Below are positions 53,349-64,000 of a DNA stretch of 64,000 bases, one piece after another. The position numbers and the translations under genes were made by a program. Each line of letters begins with the position of its first letter. The stretch's first letter is position 1. Source of the stretch: G963662905 sp963662905 (GTDB lineage Bacteria; Bacteroidota; Bacteroidia; Bacteroidales; WRLA01); the NCBI GenBank assembly GCA_963662905.2, contig CAXXFD010000004.1:496001-560000 (forward strand), written 5' to 3'. The notes under the pieces are model-generated. The model was not told the DNA's origin and searched no databases. It worked only from the letters and a program-made list of their open reading frames with translations.

Positions 53349-55400
53349 TTACTTTACAACAATAGTAATTTCAACCCTGCGGTTTTTCCTGCGCCCTTCC
53401 AGGGTTTCATTCGTGGCTATTGGGTTTTCCTCGCCCATTCCTTCGGTTTTGATCCGTTGGCCTGCAACACCCTTTTCCGTCAGGTAATTCGCCACAGATT
53501 TGGCGCGTTTCAAACTCAGGGATTTGTTATAATCTGCTTCTCCGGTGGTGTCTGTATATCCCGTAATAACAATATCATAATCTGAGTGCCCGTTCATGAA
53601 GGCAACAATTCCATCCAAAGCCGGATAGGAGCTTTCCTTCAATTTGGCACTGTTGAGTTTAAAGCCAATAGCTGATGTTTCAGGAAGTTGCACGGGTTCA
53701 GGTGCAGGAAGCTCAACAACGGTTTCTGTTTCTTCTTCCGCAACAACAACGGGTGTTTCAGCAATTAATGTAGTCGTATCTTCAATAATTAAGCTGTCTG
53801 CCGCAGGTTTTCCAACTTCCACTTCCGGCGCAGGGCAACCTTTGAGTTCTTTCAAACCGGGGATTTGCGGACATTCATCTTCATGATCCGGCACGCCATC
53901 CAGATCGGTATCCGGACAGCCCCGGAACTGCGCTATACCTGCAATATCCGGACAAAGGTCTTTAGCATCGGAAATCCGGTCGCCATCACGGTCTTTTGGC
54001 CCTTTGTAGCGCACCGGGATTTTGAAGGCAAAATGAATGTCCACATCGCGGGTAACATCTTTGAACATACTGCCCAAAAGTGTATTCGAACCTATCCAAA
54101 ACATCCCGAAACGGAAGCCCAAACCAGCGTTAAACTGTCCTAAACTATTGTATTGCAATGGCATAGAAACGCCAAACCCATAAGTTTCATAGTGCGGCAT
54201 CAAACTGAAATTGGAAAAATGATGCACTTTGTGGATATCTGCATTTCCCTGACGAAAAGCCAAATACGGACTGAAGTTTAAAAACAGGCTTTTGTAAAGC
54301 TGATAATCAAACTGCATATTGATGACGGTAGGCAACTGCATTTTAAAGCTTGTTTCCGTACCGTTTGTGCCAAAACGATTGATCAGCGTATCGGTCAAAT
54401 CCTGAATATTGTCAATTTTTATATCGGAAATATTCCAGTTTTCAACATTTGCGATAAAATCCTGGCTGTTATAGCCTTTGTCATAATTAATATATCCCAA
54501 ATCGGTTACCGAGATACCTGCTTTAAATTTGTAATCATATAAATCCCTGCGGAATTGCTCGTCGCTGCCATCCATGGAATAGCGGTATTCTTCATGATCG
54601 GGACGATAGAGGTAAACCGCGCCCAAATCAAGTCCCAGTGAAGGGTTTGCAACAAATTTATAGGAGAAATCTTTCTCCAGGTTTTCGCTTGTCCCATAGC
54701 GGAACTGCGTATTGTAAATGCTGATGCTGTCTTCATTATGCACACTGTAGTCGAGGATGTCGGCATACATAAATGCACCGCCCAAACCCTGAAGGATTTT
54801 TAAAGTAGCCCCGGCCTTGATCATATGCGGCCCCTGGTCAAGCACTACGCGGGCGTAACTGATCCCGTATTCGGCCCATGTGGAAGTGGTGGTTCGGATA
54901 TTCTGGTTGGTGAGCTTTTGATCGAGCAGAGGTTCGTAATCCAGATTGTTGTATAAAAGCACGGCCAGGTCTTCCGAAATATTGTCCGCATTTACGAATG
55001 TGCGCGCCCGGCTGGTAAATGCAATGGAACTTTTTTCGTCCAGGGCAAACATAAAACCGGCCACACCAATGCGTGCATTGACCAATGCATTTTTTGCGTC
55101 GCCATTAAGGTTTTGTTTCATGTACTTTTTATGATAATCTTTGGTATCGTAATTGCCGAATTTGAAGAGCTGAGAACGTTCAAGGCCCAGGTAGTCGTTA
55201 AATTCCTGAGTCGAGAAATCAAGAATGCTCATATCGAAACGATATCTCGATGCGGCAATATCAGCCGGCTGGTAGCCAATAACCGATACTCCGGCATAAG
55301 GCGAATGAACAAATGGCAGGAATTCCTGCGCACGTACAATGCCTGTTCCTGCAAAAAAAAGCAAAAGGGCAAAAATAAGAGGGGTGTTGTTTTTAGGCAT
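53349..55400 (-). CDS. OmpA-family outer-membrane protein with TSP3-like linker
   Basis: A 683-residue protein from the ATG at 55400 (MPKNNTPLIFALLLFFAG); a longer frame upstream runs to the first CRISPR repeat and lacks a signal at its start. Signal peptide ends VRA|QEF. Residues about 25-475 form a beta-barrel-like region of DUF5723 appearance. Then come calcium-type TSP3 repeats (KDRDGDRISDAKDLCPD, DTDLDGVPDHEDECPQ), a Pro/Glu-rich linker and the OmpA peptidoglycan-binding domain (about 570-683, with TGYTDTTGEADYN and GEENPIATNETLEGR). It anchors the outer membrane to the wall. No canonical promoter is seen between the gene and the CRISPR array. Confidence 0.92.
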   Translation of the reverse strand: MPKNNTPLIFALLLFFAGTGIVRAQEFLPFVHSPYAGVSVIGYQPADIAASRYRFDMSILDFSTQEFNDYLGLERSQLFKFGNYDTKDYHKKYMKQNLNGDAKNALVNARIGVAGFMFALDEKSSIAFTSRARTFVNADNISEDLAVLLYNNLDYEPLLDQKLTNQNIRTTTSTWAEYGISYARVVLDQGPHMIKAGATLKILQGLGGAFMYADILDYSVHNEDSISIYNTQFRYGTSENLEKDFSYKFVANPSLGLDLGAVYLYRPDHEEYRYSMDGSDEQFRRDLYDYKFKAGISVTDLGYINYDKGYNSQDFIANVENWNISDIKIDNIQDLTDTLINRFGTNGTETSFKMQLPTVINMQFDYQLYKSLFLNFSPYLAFRQGNADIHKVHHFSNFSLMPHYETYGFGVSMPLQYNSLGQFNAGLGFRFGMFWIGSNTLLGSMFKDVTRDVDIHFAFKIPVRYKGPKDRDGDRISDAKDLCPDIAGIAQFRGCPDTDLDGVPDHEDECPQIPGLKELKGCPAPEVEVGKPAADSLIIEDTTTLIAETPVVVAEEETETVVELPAPEPVQLPETSAIGFKLNSAKLKESSYPALDGIVAFMNGHSDYDIVITGYTDTTGEADYNKSLSLKRAKSVANYLTEKGVAGQRIKTEGMGEENPIATNETLEGRRKNRRVEITIVVK

Positions 55401-55495
55401 AATCTTGTGGTTTGGTATGGACATATAGACACCACTTTCCCCGGGAAGTTGCCTGAAGCATAGGGATGGGAGAGAGGGAGTGCCACTCCAGGCTG
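55401..55495. other. 95-bp gap between CRISPR array and OmpA-family gene
   Basis: Short spacer with no TAnnTTTG box on the minus strand. GGAGTGGCACTCC forms a weak 5-bp hairpin beside the first repeat but has no following T run. It would be the trailer end of the array if transcription is leftward. Confidence 0.4.
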
Positions 55496-58400
55496 ATTTC
55501 AATTCCTCATGGTCTGATTGGATGAAATGTAACGCGAATGAAATTAAGTTATGCTATAATATTTCAATTCCTCATGGTCTGATTGGATGTACGAAAGCTA
55601 ATTTTTAACCTGAAAAATATATACAATTTCAATTCCTCATGGTCTGATTGGATGCGTACAACAAGGCCGAGCTCGGGCTTCACATGCCTGATTTCAATTC
55701 CTCATGGTCTGATTGGATGCAAAAATGGGCGGCGACCTGAAAGGCGCAGTGGTGAATTTCAATTCCTCATGGTCTGATTGGATAAATGTGTATGCGGTGG
55801 TGGGCGTGGTGGCTTCATAGATTTCAATTCCTCATGGTCTGATTGGATGTCCGGATTACCTTCCCTCCTTTTGCGCGGATTTTAATTTCAATTCCTCATG
55901 GTCTGATTGGATGCGACTACATTCTCATAATTACGCATGAAGGTGCCATATTTCAATTCCTCATGGTCTGATTGGATGCCGTTCAATAAAATTGAAAAGA
56001 TGAGGCATGACATATTTCAATTCCTCATGGTCTGATTGGATGATTGAGTTTTTTGATTGAGTTTTTGGAGGCTTTTATATTTCAATTCCTCATGGTCTGA
56101 TTGGATGCTAAAGCTCGTTCCCCCTAAAGACGGCCTTTTGCAAATTTCAATTCCTCATGGTCTGATTGGATGAATAGTCGAAGCCTCATTCCCTGACTAT
56201 GCTGTCCCATTTCAATTCCTCATGGTCTGATTGGATGAACCCACGCCACACCTGCCTCAAGCCTTATTTTGAAATTTCAATTCCTCATGGTCTGATTGGA
56301 TGTCTTTAATTAAATCAGTCATTTGTGTGACTAAATGGATTTCAATTCCTCATGGTCTGATTGGATGCGTCGTCAGGATCGACCTGAACCGGGCGGTTAA
56401 GCTATTTCAATTCCTCATGGTCTGATTGGATGATATGCTTATGAAAAACCTCTTATGCTGGTGTGCCTATTTCAATTCCTCATGGTCTGATTGGATGCAT
56501 ACAGCCCGACAACACCCGGATCGAAGCAACAGCATTTCAATTCCTCATGGTCTGATTGGATGATTAAGAATGAAGCAGAGAGCCTGTACGGATTGCTGAA
56601 TTTCAATTCCTCATGGTCTGATTGGATGTAACGATCCGCGCGACCGGGGCGGCGAGACTTATATATTTCAATTCCTCATGGTCTGATTGGATGAACCAGC
56701 GCGCCCTTTTGCTTATGGTGCCCGAAATAATTTCAATTCCTCATGGTCTGATTGGATGGGGTTATTGCGGAAAATGTTACTGGAATCCTCACAAATTTCA
56801 ATTCCTCATGGTCTGATTGGATGGACGTATCGTTGCCATTATACCTGCAGGAAATTCTAATTTCAATTCCTCATGGTCTGATTGGATGGGGTTATTGCGG
56901 AAAATGTTACTGGAATCCTCACAAATTTCAATTCCTCATGGTCTGATTGGATGGACGTATCGTTGCCATTATACCTGCAGGAAATTCTAATTTCAATTCC
57001 TCATGGTCTGATTGGATGCCGGGCACCACCGAAGCCGAAAATTTTATAAATCTAATTTCAATTCCTCATGGTCTGATTGGATGTGCACTTTAAAACTACC
57101 GGGCTGCACCAGTACTTTAATTTCAATTCCTCATGGTCTGATTGGATGTTTGTCAAATATACCATGCTGCCGTATTTCAGCAGAATTTCAATTCCTCATG
57201 GTCTGATTGGATGGCGATGTAGTTTTTGGTGTAGGCCCGTCCCCCACAAATTTCAATTCCTCATGGTCTGATTGGATGCGTCGTCAGGATCGACCTGAAC
57301 CGGGCGGTTAAGCTATTTCAATTCCTCATGGTCTGATTGGATGCATACAGCCCGACAACACCCGGATCGAAGCAACAGCATTTCAATTCCTCATGGTCTG
57401 ATTGGATGCCGGGCACCACCGAAGCCGAAAATTTTATAAATCTAATTTCAATTCCTCATGGTCTGATTGGATGTGGTTTTAATTCTTTCATTAAAGCCTG
57501 TTTCTTTCAATTTCAATTCCTCATGGTCTGATTGGATGCATGCGTGCGTGAATGATGACCGGACAGTGAACTATATTTCAATTCCTCATGGTCTGATTGG
57601 ATGGCGATGTAGTTTTTGGTGTAGGCCCGTCCCCCACAAATTTCAATTCCTCATGGTCTGATTGGATGTTTATCTTAAAACGCTGAGCCATAATGTTTTT
57701 TGAGATTTCAATTCCTCATGGTCTGATTGGATGTAAGTGAGTTGAAAAATGATGCTCGCATTGATTATAATTTCAATTCCTCATGGTCTGATTGGATGGA
57801 TTTGATTGATCATTTTAAAATCTTTTTTTATTTATTTCAATTCCTCATGGTCTGATTGGATGATTGCGGCCGCATCCTCGGGGCGGTTCATGGCGAATAT
57901 TTCAATTCCTCATGGTCTGATTGGATGGCATCAGCAGAGAATCTTTTCCCCTTACTCATTACTATTTCAATTCCTCATGGTCTGATTGGATGAATCTGAT
58001 TTAGAACCGGCAGTGGCCGGACTGACCAATTTCAATTCCTCATGGTCTGATTGGATGTCGTTGTATCAGGCCCGGAAAAAACAAGCTCGCGCATTTCAAT
58101 TCCTCATGGTCTGATTGGATGTGCGCAATCCCAAAAGACCCTCAGAAAAAGAAGTACATTTCAATTCCTCATGGTCTGATTGGATGATTATAATACGAAA
58201 TACTCAGATCATATTGCAAAAAATTTCAATTCCTCATGGTCTGATTGGATGCCCGCGTGAAACATCAGGAACTCAGAAATTATATCCATTTCAATTCCTC
58301 ATGGTCTGATTGGATGGGTTACCTGAACCGCGAGGGATCTGACTCTATGAAGATTTCAATTCCTCATGGTCTGATTGGATGAGATGTACCAGCGCTTTTA

Positions 58401-61400
58401 TAAGATACAGCCGCCGAATTTCAATTCCTCATGGTCTGATTGGATGTGTGGAGTCAGTGGAAAGAAAGCCTTTGGGCATTTAATTTCAATTCCTCATGGT
58501 CTGATTGGATGTGATTGCAAAAATGAGCAATTCCCCTGAAGACATCCATTTCAATTCCTCATGGTCTGATTGGATGTATAATGATAGTGAATCATACGGC
58601 TACTACTACCAAATTTCAATTCCTCATGGTCTGATTGGATGACAGAAAAGCTGGATGAGCCTGGGCAAAGTAGCCGAATTTCAATTCCTCATGGTCTGAT
58701 TGGATGATTGGCCTGAAAAATCAATGTCAAGCGCATTACAAAATTTCAATTCCTCATGGTCTGATTGGATGCCAGTCGAGCGGCTTGCGTTTGATGGGAC
58801 CTGCCATATTTCAATTCCTCATGGTCTGATTGGATGCCTGGGAAATAACCACTTCAATGGAATGGGTCAATGATTTCAATTCCTCATGGTCTGATTGGAT
58901 GTCCGGGATATGGGCTACCCCATACGCTTATGGCGGAATTTCAATTCCTCATGGTCTGATTGGATGCCTTTTGCACGGGAATATCCTCAAAGTATTTTGA
59001 TATTTCAATTCCTCATGGTCTGATTGGATGCACGGAATCCAAAGACCGCTCGTTTATCTACCCTATATTTCAATTCCTCATGGTCTGATTGGATGACCGA
59101 TATATTTTGATAAAAAGGGGGCAGGCCTTTTTATTTCAATTCCTCATGGTCTGATTGGATGGATCCTCGACCCAATTGAAATGTTGCTGGAATTTAAATT
59201 TCAATTCCTCATGGTCTGATTGGATGGAACCGACTGAAGGGAGTAAAATGTGGCGAAAATAATTTCAATTCCTCATGGTCTGATTGGATGAAAGTTCAGG
59301 AGCCAAAGTTCAAACGGATGTTTTTTATTTCAATTCCTCATGGTCTGATTGGATGCGGCTTTTTCAAAACTGAAATCAAATAATAATCTCCATTTCAATT
59401 CCTCATGGTCTGATTGGATGTTAATTGGGTTGATGCCTACCATTTTATTGCCTTCCATTTCAATTCCTCATGGTCTGATTGGATGAGAGATGCTTCCATT
59501 TTCTTTATTACCCAAGACAGTATTTCAATTCCTCATGGTCTGATTGGATGGCGATTGGGAATTTTTGCGCTTCCTCATTATCATGAATTTCAATTCCTCA
59601 TGGTCTGATTGGATGCCATCCTGGTAGGATCAATCAACCGCGCTAATGCTGATTTCAATTCCTCATGGTCTGATTGGATGATGACCTGTACTGTGCAAAG
59701 GTAACAGGCATGGTGAATTTCAATTCCTCATGGTCTGATTGGATGAGTCCAAATTTCTATGTCCTGACCCCGTAATCCTTAATTTCAATTCCTCATGGTC
59801 TGATTGGATGCATAAAGCGCAAAAGCATATGTTCGCGCAGCTCCTGATTTCAATTCCTCATGGTCTGATTGGATGTATTATCAATGATCAACAGGCTTTG
59901 CTTGATATATCATTTCAATTCCTCATGGTCTGATTGGATGTTATCATCAGTTGTTACATAAAAAGCAGCATCAAATATTTCAATTCCTCATGGTCTGATT
60001 GGATGATACGATACAGTGTTCAATGATGCCGTCTTTCATTTATTTCAATTCCTCATGGTCTGATTGGATGAATTCGTCGGGTTTTTCAAGCGCGAACGCG
60101 GGCTCTATTTCAATTCCTCATGGTCTGATTGGATGCCTTCTATGATTTCAGAAATGGACACTTCCAACACCATTTCAATTCCTCATGGTCTGATTGGATG
60201 TATATCGGTGGCAACAGCATCCGCGGTGTTTTGCGCATTTCAATTCCTCATGGTCTGATTGGATGGAAGTTTGTCACCGCAATTTGAACGGGTCAAAGCT
60301 CATTTCAATTCCTCATGGTCTGATTGGATGAAAAACAATTTATTTACCCACTTTAACAAATCAACAATTTCAATTCCTCATGGTCTGATTGGATGCTTCA
60401 ATGTTGTCTTCCAGTTTCAAACCGCTTCCTCATTTCAATTCCTCATGGTCTGATTGGATGTATGTTCCAGCTTCAGGAAATCACACAGGAAATGGTATTT
60501 CAATTCCTCATGGTCTGATTGGATGCTTGTTGATGAAATCAACCAGCAGATTGAAAACGGAATTTCAATTCCTCATGGTCTGATTGGATGCATACTCGAT
60601 TTCTTTCAGATGCCCTAAGAAGCCTGATTTCAATTCCTCATGGTCTGATTGGATGTTGCCCTTTGTCCGGCTGCTATGCTGGAATTGGTTTATTTCAATT
60701 CCTCATGGTCTGATTGGATGATGACCGAAGAAGAATACAATGCCCGCGTTAAGCAAATTTCAATTCCTCATGGTCTGATTGGATGCGATGAAGTGCAGCA
60801 GCTTGGCGCACTGAAAAGCATATTTCAATTCCTCATGGTCTGATTGGATGACAGAAAAGCTGGATGAGCCTGGGCAAAGTAGCCGAATTTCAATTCCTCA
60901 TGGTCTGATTGGATGCACCGTAGTTGTTTTGGAACAGGAACTGGATGCCATATTTCAATTCCTCATGGTCTGATTGGATGCAAACCTGTTTGGGAATATG
61001 GCGAGGATTATTCTCAATTTCAATTCCTCATGGTCTGATTGGATGTCCGCGCACGCAGGCCAAGCAAGGAAGAAAGCCAGATTTCAATTCCTCATGGTCT
61101 GATTGGATGCCGAATCTATTGTGAAATTTGGTGCAGCAGCAGCATATTTCAATTCCTCATGGTCTGATTGGATGTGCAAAAAAAATGAAAAAAATATGGA
61201 TTCTTGATAAATTTCAATTCCTCATGGTCTGATTGGATGTTGAAGACAGTAAGAGAAGACCCGGGCAGGGACCTTATTTCAATTCCTCATGGTCTGATTG
61301 GATGAGAAGCTGCACAATGAGCGCGAGATCCGCCGCATTAATTTCAATTCCTCATGGTCTGATTGGATGGTTCTTTAGCATGAACCATAACGCCAGCATA

Positions 61401-63186
61401 TGCGGATTTCAATTCCTCATGGTCTGATTGGATGCGCCGCCACAGAAATCATAAATTGTTCCAAACCGGATTTCAATTCCTCATGGTCTGATTGGATGCG
61501 CCGCCACAGAAATCATAAATTGTTCCAAACCGGATTTCAATTCCTCATGGTCTGATTGGATGTACCGAAGAGCAAAGGCAGTCATTAACCGAAGCCTTAT
61601 TTCAATTCCTCATGGTCTGATTGGATGAGACATCCTGGCGCTCATCAAGCCCCCGAAGGCTGAATTTCAATTCCTCATGGTCTGATTGGATGCAACTATT
61701 GCCAACAGCGGAAACTTTGTGCTGACTGATTTCAATTCCTCATGGTCTGATTGGATGGGATCTTCGAAAGAAATCCGCGAGTTCCGCTCATATATTTCAA
61801 TTCCTCATGGTCTGATTGGATGGCTGTTCAGCTATAAGCATACGTTTAGCCTGTTCAAATTTCAATTCCTCATGGTCTGATTGGATGCTCTTACAGAAGT
61901 GGAAAAAAACTGTATTTCCGCTAATTTCAATTCCTCATGGTCTGATTGGATGAGTTTAACGCCTAAACGGCGGTGGTTTACGCTGCTAATTTCAATTCCT
62001 CATGGTCTGATTGGATGTGGATACAGCTCTCGAGATGATCGACCACTTTCGGAATTTCAATTCCTCATGGTCTGATTGGATGAAAATTTTCGAGGAATCC
62101 AAAAACATTCTTAAAGAAATTTCAATTCCTCATGGTCTGATTGGATGAGTCTGATCATGCAGGCGTTCAAATAGCCCTGCTCAATTTCAATTCCTCATGG
62201 TCTGATTGGATGTTCCTAATCCACTTGAGAATGAAGATCCCTGGATGCATTTCAATTCCTCATGGTCTGATTGGATGCGGTCTGAGTATTTGATTTCGGG
62301 CTGGAAAAATTCAATTTCAATTCCTCATGGTCTGATTGGATGCTTCTACGGTTGATGTGCTCAGCTCTTTGGCTTTTATTTCAATTCCTCATGGTCTGAT
62401 TGGATGCATCAACACCATTGAACTCACGCTCAGCAATGCCAAATTTCAATTCCTCATGGTCTGATTGGATGCTACAGTTTCAACCGTTACGGGGTATTTC
62501 GTTCCTAATTTCAATTCCTCATGGTCTGATTGGATGAAATAATATCCGGAGCTGTTTACCTGTTCAAAGCCGATTTCAATTCCTCATGGTCTGATTGGAT
62601 GCCGTGGTATATGGCCAGAACGATATCGCTTAGATATATTTCAATTCCTCATGGTCTGATTGGATGGCTGCTCTTGCTCCCTCTTTGCCAGACTTAATGT
62701 TAATTTCAATTCCTCATGGTCTGATTGGATGCAGGTAGGTTTTTTTCTTTATTGATCGCTCCACCTTATTTCAATTCCTCATGGTCTGATTGGATGCAAA
62801 GGAAATTGTTGAAGCTTACAAACTGGTAGGATATTTCAATTCCTCATGGTCTGATTGGATGGAAAAAAAGACTGAAACTCATATCAAGGTTTCAGGAATT
62901 TCAATTCCTCATGGTCTGATTGGATGGACCTGTTTTCTTAGGTTGTGCATAACGGTCTTGTAATTTCAATTCCTCATGGTCTGATTGGATGTATTTGCTT
63001 GATTTATTTAAAAAAATGATTTATTTTATTTCAATTCCTCATGGTCTGATTGGATGCAGCACCTCGGTAGGGGGTACAGTAACCGGATTCCAATTTCAAT
63101 TCCTCATGGTCTGATTGGATGCCTGCCAATCCGACTCAACGCATCAGGCATATCAACATTTCAATTCCTCATGGTCTGATTGGATG
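55496..63186 (-). CRISPR. CRISPR array, 119 repeats and 118 spacers, class 1 type repeat
   Basis: A 29-nt repeat that on the plus strand begins ATTTCAATTCC and ends TGATTGGATG. All repeat starts were located: first 55496, last 63158. Spacers: 106 of 36 nt, 10 of 35, 2 of 37; the sums agree with the total length. Eight spacers are present twice, leaving 110 distinct. The fifth repeat (55756-55784) ends GGATA instead of GGATG. The reverse complement ends GAGGAATTGAAAT; ATTGAAAn is the usual 8-nt crRNA 5' handle of type I-B and many type III systems, so transcription is assigned to the minus strand with the leader end at the right. No cas gene is in the window. Confidence 0.97.
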
Positions 63187-63203
63187 CGTTTAGGGGTTGG
63201 CTA

Positions 63204-63327
63204 ATTCGGTTCGTTTTGTGCCACTGATTTCGGAGTATCTGTGCCAGGCATTTCGGTTCAAAATGTGCCACTAAAACGACTCCTGCTTTCGGTTCGTTTT
63301 GTGCCAGTTTCGGTTCGTTTTGTGCCA
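63204..63327. repeat. Five subterminal repeats of the IS21 end
   Basis: Copies of a TTCGG...TGTGCCA motif at 63204-63223, 63227-63246, 63250-63270, 63287-63306 and 63308-63327. Three are near-identical TTCGGTTCGTTTTGTGCCA; two are diverged in the middle. IS21-family ends are known to carry several such transposase-binding repeats. Confidence 0.75.
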
Positions 63328-63400
63328 GTTTGCCAGAGATGCCCCCTTTGAAAGATCAAGTTTAACCTGTCTTATTGTTGTACTAGAAAAATACAGCAAT

Positions 63401-64000
63401 ATGGCCAATACACTTGATCCTATGGATTTAAAACAAATTATCACTTTGCACCTCGATGGTGTCACCAACCGTCAGGCAGGAAATGTCTTGGGAATTTCCC
63501 GCAATACAGTTAACCGCTACATGCAGCTTTTTAATGCCAGCGGGCACAGTTTGCAAGACCTGCTCAAAATGGACACTGCCAGTCTGGAAAAGCTTTTTCC
63601 GGGCACAACTACCATTGTCAACCCGCGTTATGACCAGCTAATGCTCTATCTCGATGGGATGAAGAACAAGCGGGAACAGCCCGGTTTTACCTTTCAGTAC
63701 CATTACAGGATCTATGAGCAGCAGGCAGATGATCCATACAGCTATACGCAGTTTATAGAACACTACCACCGCAAATATGACAAACAGAAAGGCTCCATGA
63801 AGCTCAACCATATTGCCGGCCACGAAATGTTTGTGGACTATACAGGAAAGAAGCTCCGCATTTATGACCGTGAGACGGGACAGGCTACAGAAGTAGAGGT
63901 TTTTGTGGCTATCCTCCCATATAGCCAGTACACCTATGTGGAAGCCTGTGCCAGCCAGAAGCGGGAAGATTTTTTTCAGTGCATGTCCAATGCCCTGCTT
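63401..64000 (+). CDS. istA: IS21-family transposase IstA, 5' part
   Basis: The first 200 residues of IstA from the ATG at 63401; the frame is open to the window end. The N-terminal helix-turn-helix (QIITLHLDGVTNRQAGNVLG, then SRNTVNRYMQ) is at about 12-45. The first catalytic Asp of the DDE core is in MFVDYTGKKL near residue 147. The usual partner IstB is not reached. Orientation is away from the CRISPR array. Confidence 0.92.
   Translation, partial: MANTLDPMDLKQIITLHLDGVTNRQAGNVLGISRNTVNRYMQLFNASGHSLQDLLKMDTASLEKLFPGTTTIVNPRYDQLMLYLDGMKNKREQPGFTFQYHYRIYEQQADDPYSYTQFIEHYHRKYDKQKGSMKLNHIAGHEMFVDYTGKKLRIYDRETGQATEVEVFVAILPYSQYTYVEACASQKREDFFQCMSNALL

Larger units (their letters stand above)
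63187..64000 (+). mobile_element. IS21-family insertion sequence, left part, cut by window end
   Basis: The left end of an IS21-type element, immediately after the last CRISPR repeat. It contains a series of about 20-nt subterminal repeats and the start of istA. The exact first base is uncertain: the element may begin with the TG that closes the last repeat, directly after it, or some 15 bases later. istB and the right end lie outside the window. Confidence 0.75.

Noticed and set aside
55583..62075. Many plus-strand open frames of about 64 codons across the CRISPR region with the same protein words (FNSSWSDWM, ISIPHGLIG)
   Set aside because: They are translations of the 29-nt repeat in successive frames. 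The period of 65 bp makes the frame shift each unit, so none is a conserved gene.

Overview
The window looks like a chromosome segment of a member of the Bacteroidota. The evidence is several secreted proteins with type IX secretion (T9SS) C-terminal sorting domains, a TonB-dependent receptor with a carboxypeptidase-regulatory N-terminus, the prs / L25(Ctc) / pth gene order, and repeated promoters of the Bacteroidota form (TTTG, about 19 nt, TAnnTTTG). The genus cannot be fixed from the sequence.

Layout. 1-4234 (minus): an RND efflux pump, permease (cut by the window edge) and lipoprotein adaptor. 4283-4457: a MITE-like inverted repeat. 5033-6818: a complete IS4-type element with a small helper gene. 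6978-9433: tRNA-Leu(CAA) divergent from prs-rplY-pth. 9530-11476: an ABC-F ATPase, then a minus-strand M16 peptidase (11544-14378). 14630-17615: an orphan T9SS domain and two tandem Asp-box (BNR) secreted paralogues. 17708-19093: a second IS4-type element, followed by about 1.1 kb without a recognisable gene. 20207-25739: a four-gene signalling cassette (NMT1/THI5-like binding protein, sensor-SpoIIE phosphatase, TPR-LytS-type kinase, LytTR regulator). 25861-29733: two T9SS cargo proteins. 29828-37365: cinA, rpmB, a TonB receptor, pyrH and a DPP-IV-like peptidase. 37427-39988: two divergent AAA/DUF4143 ATPases with phased palindromes between them. 40143-47895: fumC, a lipoprotein, a 51-residue Pmp3-type membrane protein, a T9SS cargo protein, phoH and polA. 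48068-49563: a HigB toxin and a HigA antitoxin fused to a zinc-peptidase-like domain, with a palindromic operator. 49680-55400 (minus): an AI-2E family transporter, gyrB and an OmpA-family protein.

55496-63186 is one continuous CRISPR array. I counted 119 repeats of 29 nt and 118 spacers by locating every repeat start: 106 spacers of 36 nt, 10 of 35 and 2 of 37. Eight spacer pairs are duplicates, so 110 are distinct. The repeat's reverse complement ends in ATTGAAAT, as in class 1 (I-B / III-like) repeats, so the array is probably transcribed on the minus strand with its leader end at the right. An IS21-type element (istA from 63401, cut by the window end) lies exactly at that end. No cas gene is present in the window.

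The most unusual items are the large array cut off by an IS21-type element, the order-preserving duplication of spacer blocks, the 32-bp-phased palindromes between the two divergent ATPase genes, the permease-less binding-protein/phosphatase/kinase cassette, and the antitoxin-peptidase fusion.
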